Assembly (NCBI GenBank): GCA_965198675.1
Contig: OZ240666.1
Location: 2,542,001-2,606,000 of the forward strand
Reading direction: 5' to 3'
Source: Prochloron sp965198675
GTDB taxonomy: Bacteria; Cyanobacteriota; Cyanobacteriia; Cyanobacteriales; Prochloraceae
Length of the DNA: 64,000 nt
Below are positions 26,037 to 35,900 of this stretch, piece by piece; position 1 is the first letter of the stretch; each line of letters begins with the position of its first letter. The notes under the pieces are model-generated. The model worked only from the letters and a program-made list of their open reading frames with translations, was not told the DNA's origin and did not search any database. The translations under genes were made by a program, and so were the position numbers.

Positions 26037-27095
26037 ATGAAACCCATGACTTCTTCCTGGTTTCTCCGTCAACTTTCTCTGATTTGTCTCACTATAGCTC
26101 TATGTCTGAGCTTGCCTACACCCTTGAATGCTTCACCTATCCATTCTGCCTCCTCAGATCCCTCCTGTCCTGAAAACATGGTATTAATCCCTGGTGGAAG
26201 CTTCAAAATTGGCTCTGACACTCACTACCCTTCAGAGCGTTCCGCCGAAGATGTCACCGTGGACAGCTTTTGTATCAATAAATATGAAATTACTAACTCA
26301 GAATTTGCCCAGTTTGTCAAGGAAACTGGCTACATTACAGTAGCAGAGCGTCTCCTGTCTAAGGAACAGTTTCCCAACTTACCAGACGACCAACGAAACC
26401 CCGGTTCCCTAGTCTTTAATCAGGCAGACAAGAATGCTCAACAAGTCCCCTATCTCAGTTGGTGGAAGTAGACTCCTGGGGCAGACTGGCAACACCCCTT
26501 TGGTCCTAGGAGCAACATTAAGGACAAAGAGAAATATCCCGTAGTCCAGGTTTCCTATGAAGACGTTGAAGCCTATGCTAAATGGGCAGGTTTGTCACTA
26601 CCGACAGAAGCTCAATGGGAATATGCTGCTCGTGGTGGACTAGATGATGCTACCTACAGTTGGGGTGAGCAATACTCTGCTAAAAAGGCTAATACCTGGC
26701 AAGGAATTTTCCCTTTTTTCAACACCAAAGCCGATGATTATACCGGAATTGCTCCTGTGGGTTCTTTTGAACCAAATGGCTATGGCTTGTATGATATTAC
26801 TGGCAATGTTTGGGAATGGACTTCAGACTGGTATAGCATCGGTCACGAGGGCAAAACTCACAGTTCCAATCCCATCGGTCCGTCTGAAAAAGAAAGCTTC
26901 GACCCGAGGGAACCAGGGGTTGCTAAACACGTCATTAAAGGCGGATCTTATTTATGTGCCCCTAACTATTGTAGTCGCTATCGTCCTGCTGCTAGGGAGT
27001 CTCAACCCCCCGATACGGGGACGACACATATTGGCTTTCGGGGGGTCAAAAATTTGACCCCCCATATTCATATCATGTCCTTAAGTAATAATTAA
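26037..27095 (+). pseudogene. Formylglycine-generating enzyme (SUMF1 family) with one amber codon
   Basis: One frame of 352 codons is interrupted only by TAG at 26469-26471 (WWK*TPGADWQHPFGP). Signal-peptide-like N-terminus (MKPMTSSWFLRQLSLICLT), then ENMVLIPGGSFKIGSD, FCINKYEITNSEFAQF, LPTEAQWEYAARGG, GNVWEWTSDW and GGSYLCAPNYCSRYRPAAR, which keeps both active-site cysteines. It should convert the sulfatase cysteine to formylglycine. The pairing with the sulfatase 660 bp upstream fits this. Either a recent nonsense mutation or a base error. A TTG at 26592 could start only the C-terminal half. Confidence 0.88.
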
Positions 27096-27444
27096 AAAAG
27101 AGTCAGAAGTTGAAGAAGTAATTCGTCTAGATGAATTAGCCAAAAGCCTATCATTAGAGGATTACAAGCAAATTAGCCAATATGTTAGATAAGCCAAAAA
27201 CCGTTTGGGTAGCAATCTTTAGTGCCAGAGTATCTCGCCTAAAAGAAGAAAAAACTTTTGCTATCGTAATGAATGCAAATTCTTTTTCTGACAATGGAAT
27301 TGTACTGGCCAAAATCAGCGGTTCTCGAAAGCGATTGGAATCCACCAACTGTCCAGCATATTGACTGAGACGTTCGGCAACATTACTTTGTTGTCAAATG
27401 TAGGGACATAATCTATGATGCGGTCCCTACTCCAACTTTATTGA
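27096..27444. other. Gap with an unrecognised coding remnant
   Basis: SEVEEVIRLDELAKSLSLEDYKQ can be read at 27104-27180 before a stop, and a 60-codon frame follows at 27182-27364 (MLDKPKTVWVAIFS...). I recognise neither. They may be pieces of one decayed gene. Confidence 0.25.
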
Positions 27445-27750
27445 TCAATTACTGCCAGTAAAGATTATTTCTGGGAATTTAGCTTGGGCTTGAGCCAGAC
27501 TGGTACGTTTATCCTCTTCTTGCCAGTAATTAATTATTTCTGTAGCCTTATTAAGGACTTCGATCCTATCTTCTTCCTCAATCCAGTGCTTGGCTTCTAA
27601 CTGTTCTTTCAGTTGTTGCCAAGCGTCATTCCGGGGCCAGAAGAAATAAGCAGTGAGGGGACTCGTACCTTTACCTACTACTTGATCTACGGCGATCGCT
27701 ACATCTTTATCTAACCAAAGAACTTTTAAAGTAAATTTCGGCTCGGACAA
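27445..27750 (-). CDS. 30S ribosomal protein PSRP-3 / Ycf65
   Basis: 101 residues: FTLKVLWLDKDVAIAVDQ, then LTAYFFWPRNDAWQQL, then EEDRIEVLNKATEIINYWQEE. This is the small-subunit protein shared by cyanobacteria and plastids (cS23/PSRP-3). Complete, with no unusual residues. About 54 bp from the TPR gene stop on the same strand. Confidence 0.95.
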   Translation of the reverse strand: MSEPKFTLKVLWLDKDVAIAVDQVVGKGTSPLTAYFFWPRNDAWQQLKEQLEAKHWIEEEDRIEVLNKATEIINYWQEEDKRTSLAQAQAKFPEIIFTGSN

Positions 27751-27804
27751 TTAAACCTCCAAGTCATCACGAACAAACTAAGCAACTTTTTATTTTAACC
27801 GAAT

Positions 27805-28644
27805 TCAAGGTTCAAGGTTGAGAAATTTTGACAATGCTGCTACCATTTCCGGAGGCCAGCGGCGAGTATTGGCCACCCATTCTAAATCTTGATAGCGACT
27901 GTCCAACCCCACTGCTGCTACCCAATTACTTTCTGCTTCCCCCTGTTTTCCTGTTTCCCAGAGAACAGCAGTAAGGGCAGCACGTATATCGGGAAACATG
28001 GGATATTTGCGCAGGAGGTTGCGCATAATGCGAATACTTTGCTTGGTTTCTCCCGTTTGATAAAGGGCGAGGGCGTAGTTAGCCTGGGCAAAAGCAAAGT
28101 TGGGAGCAATTTCCGTTGCTTTTTGATAATCAGCTATGGCTGACTGCCAAAGTCCTTGTCCCCCTTTGGCTTTCCCTCTGTTATTATAAGCCATGGGGTC
28201 ATTTGGATCTATGGCTAGCACGCGGTTATAGTCATCTATAGCCTCCTCGTACCTACCAAGTCCTTCATAGGCGACGCCCCGATTGAGATAGGGATTCGTT
28301 GCATTGGGAGCAAGTTGGATGGATTGATTGAAGTCAGGGATGGCTTCTTCCAGCTTATTCTGGCTGACTCGAGAATTGCCCCGGTTGCGACCCATAGCTG
28401 GGTTGGTGGGAAACTGTTGGATTAACTCGCGACCATATGCTTCAGCACCTGGAAAATTCCCCTTTTTGTCTTCGGCAAATGCCTTGGCAGCTAATTCCTC
28501 TCCTTGCTGTAACTGCTCGGGGGTAATTGGGGATTGCTGGGCAATGGCTGTTGGGGAAGTGGAACAAAAGAACAGCAGCACACAGGTGAAGCTAATAATC
28601 CATCTTATCATTTGTTTAGTTGTGGGACTGGTTTTGGTTATCAT
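27805..28644 (-). CDS. Exported TPR-repeat protein
   Basis: 279 residues from the ATG at 28644 (MITKTSPTTKQMIRW); the longer frame runs back through the tRNA gene and is not real. The signal-peptide core WIISFTCVLLFFCSTSPTAIA ends near residue 33. About four to five TPR units follow (PFLNRGVAYEGLGRYEEAIDDYNRVLAIDPNDP-type pattern, with NRGKAKGGQGLWQSAIADY). Likely a periplasmic scaffold; the partner is not indicated. Confidence 0.85.
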   Translation of the reverse strand: MITKTSPTTKQMIRWIISFTCVLLFFCSTSPTAIAQQSPITPEQLQQGEELAAKAFAEDKKGNFPGAEAYGRELIQQFPTNPAMGRNRGNSRVSQNKLEEAIPDFNQSIQLAPNATNPYLNRGVAYEGLGRYEEAIDDYNRVLAIDPNDPMAYNNRGKAKGGQGLWQSAIADYQKATEIAPNFAFAQANYALALYQTGETKQSIRIMRNLLRKYPMFPDIRAALTAVLWETGKQGEAESNWVAAVGLDSRYQDLEWVANTRRWPPEMVAALSKFLNLEP

Positions 28645-28653
28645 ATCCCATGA

Positions 28654-28728
28654 GGGCGAACGACGGGGATCGAACCCGCGAGTGGTGGGACCACAACCCA
28701 CTGCCTTAACCACTTGGCTACGCTCGCC
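28654..28728 (-). tRNA. tRNA-His (anticodon GTG)
   Basis: Reads GGCGAGCGTAGCCAAGTGG at the 5' end. Anticodon stem-loop GTGGG-TTGTGGT-CCCAC gives GTG; T arm GCGGG-TTCGATC-CCCGT; acceptor GGCGAGC pairs with GTTCGCC (one G-T), with discriminator C as in histidine tRNAs. No CCA is encoded. The base before +1 is T, so the extra G-1 would have to be added after transcription. Confidence 0.95.
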
Positions 28729-28830
28729 ATGTTGCTCACTGTTCCTAAGATAACATCTTTTTTCCAAGTTGACAAGTATTTTCTCGGTTAATTTAAAAGA
28801 AAGTTGGAGCAGGGGGGAAAATTGAGGACC

Positions 28831-29196
28831 ATGAAAAGCCAGAAGTTAGGACTAGCAGTGGTTGGGGCGATATTAACAGCTTCTTGCGGTGGGATGATTT
28901 TGACTAATCCCGGGTCAGCAGCTTATCAAGAGTACGCTGTGGAGAAGCTCAACCTTGAGTTGAAAGAAAGGGCATGCAGCAAGGTAGGGGGTTTTCGGGG
29001 TGCTTGCCATGCTTTAGTTGCCGGGTTGCGTCCTCAAATGGGAGGAATTATCTTCCAAGGAACGGAACGCCAGAATTTCCTGTTCTTCAGTATCTATTCT
29101 ACAAATCTATCCCTTCATCCTTCTTTACCCAGTTACCATTTCGAGACAGTCGGGGTATTTTACAACTTCTATATCTATAAGGGAGAGAAATTATAG
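28831..29196 (+). CDS. DUF4359 family small exported protein
   Basis: 121 residues from the ATG at 28831, preceded by TGAGGA. The N-terminus KLGLAVVGAILTASCGG looks like a membrane or lipoprotein-type leader, followed by the DUF4359 pattern AYQEYAVEKLNLELKERAC, GTERQNFLFFSIYST, VGVFYNFYIYKG. Function unknown; the family is mostly cyanobacterial. Confidence 0.75.
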   Translation: MKSQKLGLAVVGAILTASCGGMILTNPGSAAYQEYAVEKLNLELKERACSKVGGFRGACHALVAGLRPQMGGIIFQGTERQNFLFFSIYSTNLSLHPSLPSYHFETVGVFYNFYIYKGEKL

Positions 29197-29274
29197 CGCT
29201 CTTGCGGATCGAGAGGAGATCGGATAAGATAGAATACGATCGAACTTTGGCACCTTGTCAGGATTTCCAAATAG

Positions 29275-31212
29275 ATGGTACAAACTCAAGCAGCCCCTAA
29301 CCCTAACCCTACTCCCAAGCTTTCCAAGCTAGAAGGTATCAAAGAACGCAGTAACTATTTGCGGGAACCCCTAGCTACGGAATTACACCAGGATACTACT
29401 CATTTCACTGAAGAGGCGATACAAGTCCTCAAATTTCATGGCTCCTATCAGCAAGACAACCGAGACAATCGGATCAAGGGGCAAGAAAAAGACTACCAAT
29501 TTATGTTGCGCACTCGCAGTCCGGGGGGATTTATCCCGCCTCAACTATACCTTACTCTGGATAGATTGGCAACAGAATATGGCAACGAGACTCTCAGAGT
29601 TACAACCCGTCAGGGTTTTCAAATTCACGGCGTCTTGAAAAAAAATCTCCAAGAGACTATTGCTGCTATTGTTAAGAGTATGGGTTCTACTTTAGGAGCT
29701 TGCGGTGACCTCAATCGCAATGTAATGGCTCCCCCAGCTCCCTATAAAAATCGCCCCGAATACGGCATAGCGAGGGAATATGCCAATAAGGTAGCAGATC
29801 TGCTCACTCCCCAAACAGGAGCTTACTACGAAATTTGGTTGGATGGGGAAAAAGCTATCAGCGGGGAAGAAGATCCGGAAGTAAAAGCCGCTCGGAGTCG
29901 CAACGGTAACGGGACCATTTTCCCAGATAAAGAAGAACCAATTTACGGCACCCATTATCTGCCCCGTAAATTCAAAATTTGCGTCACCGTTCCCGGGGAT
30001 AACTCTATTGATGTCTACACTCACGATGTTAGTTTAGTTGTTATAGTGGACGAAGAGGGAGAATTAACGGGGTTTAACGTCCTCGCTGGGGGGGGTATGG
30101 GACGTACCCACAATAAAGAGGAGACCTTTGCTCGCATGGCCGAGGAGATGGGTTATGTGGAAAAAGAAGATATATATGACCTTCTCAAGGCTATTGTGGC
30201 TACTCAACGAGACTATGGCGATCGCCACAACCGCCGTCACGCCAGAATGAAATATCTCCTGGAAGACTGGGGGGTAGAAAAGTTCAAAACAAAGCTAGAA
30301 AGTTATTTTGGCAAAACTATCGCCCCCTTCAAACCCCTACCATCTTGGCAATATCAAGATTACCTGGGTTGGCAGAAACAGAGGGATGGCAAGCTATTCC
30401 TGGGTATTTCTATTGAAAACGGTCGCATTAAAGATGAAGGTGACTTCCAACTCAGAAGCGCTCTGAGGAAAATAGTAAGGCAATTAAATTTACCTATCTA
30501 TCTAACCCCCAACCACAATCTGATTCTTGCTGACATTCAGCCTCCTGACAAGGACACCATTGAAGCTATTCTCCACTCACACAATATCTTCACCAACCCC
30601 AAAAAAATACCTGGTTTGGTGCGTACAGCCATGGCTTGTCCCGCCCTCCCTACTTGTGGTTTAGCTATAACGGAGTCGGAAAGGGTGCTGCCTTCCCTAC
30701 TCAAGCGCCTGGAGACTTTATTAGCAAGCCTGGGGATGAAAAAGGAGCGTTTTGTCATACGCATGACTGGTTGTCCCAATGGTTGCGCTCGCCCTTATAT
30801 GGCAGAATTGGGTTTCGTGGGCAGTATGCCAGGAAAATATCAAATTTGGCTGGGAGGATCCCCAAATCAGACTCAATTGGCACAACCCTATGAAGATAAA
30901 ATGCCAGTGGAAAATTTGGAGGCATTTTTCGAGCCTCTTTTTGTTTACTTTAAGCAAAACCGCCAAGAAGGGGAGAGTTTTGGGGTATTTTGCCATCGTG
31001 TCGGTTTTGATGCTCTCCGGGAGTTTTCTGCTAACTATGAGATAGGAAGTTACAAAAAGGCCGCAAAAGGTTCCTGTCAGCATCGGGTGGGTATACCAGA
31101 CGACGTATACCTACTCCTCAAAGAAAGGTCAGTCCAGCAGCGCCGACCCATTACTAAAATAGTCACAGAAGTTATTGAGGCCTATTTAGCCATTTCTGAT
31201 GAAACCTCGTAA
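29275..31212 (+). CDS. sir: Ferredoxin-sulfite reductase
   Basis: 645 residues. It reduces sulfite to sulfide with six electrons from ferredoxin, in assimilatory sulfur metabolism. Two nitrite/sulfite reductase half-repeats; siroheme and 4Fe-4S cysteines in ACPALPTCGLA and TGCPNGCARP; siroheme-contacting arginines in TTRQGFQIHG. The C-terminal 60 residues end ITKIVTEVIEAYL, a small extension also common in cyanobacterial Sir. Its last 14 bases overlap rsmA. Confidence 0.97.
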   Translation: MVQTQAAPNPNPTPKLSKLEGIKERSNYLREPLATELHQDTTHFTEEAIQVLKFHGSYQQDNRDNRIKGQEKDYQFMLRTRSPGGFIPPQLYLTLDRLATEYGNETLRVTTRQGFQIHGVLKKNLQETIAAIVKSMGSTLGACGDLNRNVMAPPAPYKNRPEYGIAREYANKVADLLTPQTGAYYEIWLDGEKAISGEEDPEVKAARSRNGNGTIFPDKEEPIYGTHYLPRKFKICVTVPGDNSIDVYTHDVSLVVIVDEEGELTGFNVLAGGGMGRTHNKEETFARMAEEMGYVEKEDIYDLLKAIVATQRDYGDRHNRRHARMKYLLEDWGVEKFKTKLESYFGKTIAPFKPLPSWQYQDYLGWQKQRDGKLFLGISIENGRIKDEGDFQLRSALRKIVRQLNLPIYLTPNHNLILADIQPPDKDTIEAILHSHNIFTNPKKIPGLVRTAMACPALPTCGLAITESERVLPSLLKRLETLLASLGMKKERFVIRMTGCPNGCARPYMAELGFVGSMPGKYQIWLGGSPNQTQLAQPYEDKMPVENLEAFFEPLFVYFKQNRQEGESFGVFCHRVGFDALREFSANYEIGSYKKAAKGSCQHRVGIPDDVYLLLKERSVQQRRPITKIVTEVIEAYLAISDETS

Positions 31213-32002
31213 AAGTTTTGCGCAGCATTGGCTACGCAGCCAACAAGCACTAGATAATATCGTCGCGGCGGCTGCATTGCAACCGGGAGATTGTCTTTTA
31301 GAAATCGGTCCCGGTACTGGCAATCTCACCCGTCGCCTTTTACCCTTAGTAAAGGCAGTGGTAGGGGTGGAAATTGACCTGGATTTATGTCAAAAGCTGG
31401 TGCAATCTTTCAGGAGTACAGATAACTTTCTCCTGCTCCAAGGAGATATTCTCAATTTGGATTTAGATGCTCTCCTGTCTCCTTTTCCCGACTTTCAAAA
31501 TCCTAGGAAGGTAGTAGCAAATATACCTTATAATATAACTGGACCAATTTTGGAGAAGTTGTTAGGAACCATTGCCAAACCCGCTGTAACCAATTATGAC
31601 TTAATTGTCCTGCTGGTGCAAAAAGAAGTAGGGTCGCGCTTGACTGCCAAACCAGGTACGAAAGCATTCGGTGCTCTATCAGTTAGGGTAGGATATTTAG
31701 CAGACTGTGAGTTAATTTGCTCCGTTCCAGCTCAAGCTTTTTATCCTCCTCCTAAGGTAGATTCCGCTGTGGTACGTCTCCGTCCTAGACCCATTCCTAC
31801 CCCTGCTAAAAATCCGCGCCTTTTAGAAAGGATAATTAAATTAGGTTTTGCCAGTAGGCGAAAAATGTTAAGGAATAATTTAAAGTCTTTTAGAGACCCG
31901 ATAATGTTAACAGAATTAATGGTAAAATTAGCAATCAATCCCCAAGGGAGGGGTGAAGATTTGAGCTTAAATGATTGGATTGAATTGAGTAATTCCTTGT
32001 AG
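31199..32002 (+). CDS. rsmA: 16S rRNA dimethyladenosine transferase
   Basis: 267 residues (KsgA). It dimethylates two adjacent adenosines in the 3'-terminal hairpin of 16S rRNA using S-adenosylmethionine. LEIGPGTGNLTRRLL is the SAM loop, GVEIDLDL the acidic motif, and NIPYNITGPI the catalytic NxPY-type motif. Overlaps sir; ispE follows after 45 bp, so the three are probably co-transcribed. Confidence 0.97.
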   Translation: MKPRKSFAQHWLRSQQALDNIVAAAALQPGDCLLEIGPGTGNLTRRLLPLVKAVVGVEIDLDLCQKLVQSFRSTDNFLLLQGDILNLDLDALLSPFPDFQNPRKVVANIPYNITGPILEKLLGTIAKPAVTNYDLIVLLVQKEVGSRLTAKPGTKAFGALSVRVGYLADCELICSVPAQAFYPPPKVDSAVVRLRPRPIPTPAKNPRLLERIIKLGFASRRKMLRNNLKSFRDPIMLTELMVKLAINPQGRGEDLSLNDWIELSNSL

Positions 32003-32047
32003 GGTGGGCATTGTGGGGTAAATTATAAAAACAGGAGAAAAGGAAAA

Positions 32048-32962
32048 ATGCCAGAGATTGAATTAATTGCCCGAGGTAAGATAAACTTATATTTGGAGAT
32101 AATTGGAGCACGATCTGATGGTTATCACGAGTTGGTCATGATTCTCCAAACCATTGACCTTGCTGATAGACTGATACTGGAAACAGGGGCTGGTATTTCT
32201 GTGAGTTGTTCCCAGGTCGAAGTACCAACAGATGAAACTAATTTGGCTTATAGAGCTGCTCGGTTAATGCAGTCGGAATTTAATCGTTCTGATGGTGTTA
32301 AGATTACTATTGATAAACAAATTCCTGTAGCAGCAGGTTTAGCAGGGGGTTCCAGTAATGCAGCAGCAGTGTTAGTAGGAATTAACCAATTGTGGTCCTT
32401 GGGATTGACCCTGCCACAATTGCAAGTATTGGGTGGGAAAATAGGTTCAGATGTTCCTTTTTGCTTGTCTGGAGGAACCGCGATCGCTACAGGAAGAGGA
32501 GAAAAATTAGACCCAATTCCCGATTTAGATTCTCTTTGGGTCGTGTTAGGTAAGTACGATAGAATGGGGGTTTCTACCCCTTGGGCTTATAAAACCTATC
32601 ATCAGCAGTTTGGTGGGAAATATATCTCGACCGGGGACATGGGTTCTTTGCTACAAGCTATTATATCTCAAGATGGGGCAACAATTGGTAAACTATTGTA
32701 TAATGACTTGGAGAAAGTAGTCTTGCCAGAATATGGTGCCGTAAAACGACTGCGGGAGGCTTTTGCTAATGCAGGGGTTGTTGGAATGATGTCTGGTTCC
32801 GGACCCACTGTTTTTGCTCTCTGTGAGTCGGAAGTTCAAGCTAAGTTGGTGCAGGAAAGAACTAGGGAAGCAGTTAATGACCCAGATTTGCATTTTTGGG
32901 TGACAAAGTTGACGAGTACTGGGATAGAAGTTGGGAACCGCAGATATAGCAGTGACCAGTAA
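32048..32962 (+). CDS. ispE: 4-diphosphocytidyl-2-C-methyl-D-erythritol kinase
   Basis: 304 residues. GHMP kinase of the MEP isoprenoid pathway (dxs, the entry enzyme, is at 60.6 kb). ARGKINLYLEIIGARSDGYH is the N-terminal motif, PVAAGLAGGSSNAAA the ATP loop and MMSGSGPTVFAL motif 3. The last residues (YSSDQ, then TAA) are written by a heptamer-repeat tract, so the natural C-terminus was probably replaced. Confidence 0.96.
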   Translation: MPEIELIARGKINLYLEIIGARSDGYHELVMILQTIDLADRLILETGAGISVSCSQVEVPTDETNLAYRAARLMQSEFNRSDGVKITIDKQIPVAAGLAGGSSNAAAVLVGINQLWSLGLTLPQLQVLGGKIGSDVPFCLSGGTAIATGRGEKLDPIPDLDSLWVVLGKYDRMGVSTPWAYKTYHQQFGGKYISTGDMGSLLQAIISQDGATIGKLLYNDLEKVVLPEYGAVKRLREAFANAGVVGMMSGSGPTVFALCESEVQAKLVQERTREAVNDPDLHFWVTKLTSTGIEVGNRRYSSDQ

Positions 32963-32982
32963 CCAGTAACCAGTGACCAGTT

Positions 32983-35900
32983 ATGAGTTTGATAGATTAT
33001 TGCGGTTTTGCCCCTATAGTTGCTGCTGAAAATTGCAGTGAGGCTACTGCTAAGGGTGTTAGAACTCACGGAGACTTAAACCCTGAAAATGGCAGTGAGC
33101 ATCCCAAGGTATATCTAGCTCAAGAGTTTGTCAAAAATCATGATGTTGGGACCATTGCATTTGTTCTCTTGGAGGAGTTAGGACATTATCTGGATTGGCA
33201 GTTAAATCAGGTGGATAGTGCTGGGGATGAGGGGGCGATTTTTGCCAACAAGGTGGAAGGTAATATTCTGGATGAGGCAACTTTAGCGGCTTTGAAGGCT
33301 GAGGATGACCATGCAACGATTATCTTGGATGGGATGGTTGTTGAAATTGAGCAGGATATTCTAGTCCCCCACTTTACTGAGTCTCTTAATAAACTCAATG
33401 CAAAGGATATTCCGAATAACTTTTTCTATGAAAACGCACAAACGATAAATCCTGGTGTATTCCGTGCCAGATTCAAGAATATCTCTTTACCTTCTGGTCC
33501 TAATACACCTTACACCGAGATTCCCGACGGGACACCAACTACCATTACTCCACTGTCATCCACGATTAAGGGTCTACTGATTCACACTGCTGACCAAAAA
33601 ACTACTTTTTTCGATCCTTGGGGATTCCCCGATCTTGACGAAGCGCAAGCGTTTCTAAACTCTCTTCTTGATAATCCCAATAGTAAACACTTTTTTGCTG
33701 AGGGGACTTACAATGGAACAGAGGTAGAAGTAGGTAAAATATCTTATAAGTCAGATAGTACAGAGGGTATCACAGTAACTCTCGTGTGGACAGGGCCTGT
33801 TACCAACAATCTAGATCTTTCGTTACATGGTCCTACTGGCATAGTTTATAATGTAGCATCAATCCAAGATACTGATGCAACCAACACTCATGATAATATT
33901 GAGCAATTTCGGCTCTCTGCCGGACTACCTGGTGGAGACTATACAGTATATGTTGGTGGTACATTAGGTTCTACTGTTCAGGAGCAAGATTATTCTATCT
34001 TTTTCACTGCTAACCCTGTAGTAGGTGAAGGTCATGGTTGGGGAGATGTACATCTGAAAACTTTCGATGGTAAAGCTTATGACTTTCAAGCGGTAGGGGA
34101 GTTTATTCTGGTTAAATCTCTCGTAGATGATTTTCAAGTGCAAACCCGCCAAGAAGCTTGGGGTAATAGCACGAGGGTTTCTGTCAATACAGCTTTTGCT
34201 GTAAATCTTGACGGTTACAATATTGTCTACGATGCGGATCTCTCCGTTGGTCAAGAACTTTCAATTGACGGAAAAACCCAGAGTCTGCCAAGTGATGGAA
34301 GTATATTTTTTGGCAGCAATAAAATCGAACGTCAAGGGAATAGTTATACCTTGACTCACGCTGGTCCAGATGGGGCTTTTTCCACTGCTGACGATGATCG
34401 AGTGACAGCTTATATCGGTGGAAGCTATATAAATATTAATGTTGATCCGGGTGACTACCGCTCTACCCTACTTCAAGGGCTTTTAGGGAATGGGGATGGC
34501 GATCGCACCAATGACTTTGCTCTCCGCAATGGCGCTGACTTAGGTCCCAATCCCTCTGCTCAGACTATTCATACCACCTATGCTAATAGTTGGCGTATTA
34601 CTCAGGAAGAATCTCTCTTTGGTACTCCAACATTCGCCAACTTTGATTTCTCCTCTCAATATACCTCTTTGGAAACTTTAAGGGAAGAGAATCCAGAGGC
34701 TGTAGCAGGGGCTGAGAAAAAAGCACGAGCAGCAGGTATTCCTGAAGATTTCTTAGAAGGTGCAGTGTTAGATTTCCTTGTCACCGGAGAAGAGAGCTTT
34801 ATCGAAGAGGCTAAGGAGTTCGCCGATTTCGTTCAAGGAGAAATAAAAGGCTACAAGTGGAATGACGTTAATGGGAATGGAGTTTGGAATGAGGGTGAAG
34901 AAGGATTATCTGGTTGGACGATTTACCTAGATGCTAACAATAACGGTCAACTAGATCCTGGGGAACGTTCCACCGTCACCGATGATAATGGTGCATATTC
35001 CTTCACCAACTTAGAACCAGGAACTTACACCGTAGCGGAGGTCATGCAGTCAAGTTGGCAGCAAACCTATCCCTTAAAGGCTTATGAAGTTGATTTAAAA
35101 ACAGGAGCAATTGCCGGAAATTCCAATCCCTTTATTTCAGTAATTCAAGCACCTACTGATTCTAATAGTGATACTTATCTAGAAACGGTTTTAAAACTAG
35201 ATTTCTCTGGCAATTTAGACATTGCCAAAGTTGTGGTAGAATATGATGCTACACCCACTGGTTGGACAGTCAACATTGGTGATTCGGTTTCTAATAATGG
35301 CTGGGGCGGTGATGGCGGACATACCAGCAATGCAGCGGAGATGCAAATACTGGGTACAAAGATAGACGCTTATACTAACATTTTGCCCGGATATCAAAAT
35401 GTCACCGATGACGGGCGTCTTCACCTGTTGGCAGTACCGAACATCGTTAGTGGTGATGACTCGAAAGTCGTCCTAGAGATAGGTGACGAACATTTGGGGT
35501 GGGATAACCTGCAAGGTATAAATGGCAGCATAGATTCTCCCTATTTATATACTCTCAATGGACAAAGTACCCTCTATGGGGACATCAACTACGATGTGTA
35601 CGCCAGTTTCAACCGAGTTATTTCAACTAATGGTCGTATTGGTAGTGGCGCAAGTAAGGTGAAAATTTTTACCGAAGATGATAGTTCTCATACGGTAGAA
35701 CTTGAAGCAGGGGAGACGGAAGTGGTGAATTTCCTCGCTATTGAGGAGGGTGTTATATCGGGAAATGGTTACGACCCCATAACTGGAATGGTACTTATCA
35801 ACGGTACCGATAGTGACGATATTTTGGTCGGTACTACGGGGAATGACCTGATTTCAGGTGGTTTGGGTCGGGATATTTTTGTCCTAGGTCAAGGAAGTGA

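Noticed and set aside
26469..26471. TAG as pyrrolysine in the maturase
   Set aside because: No pyl genes in the window and the system is not expected in cyanobacteria.
28645..28767. Upstream extension of the TPR gene
   Set aside because: It runs through the tRNA-His gene; the signal peptide starts at 28644 or just after.
33163..33200. Zinc metalloprotease site in the large RTX protein
   Set aside because: EELGHYLDW lacks the first histidine of HExxH, so no catalysis is claimed.
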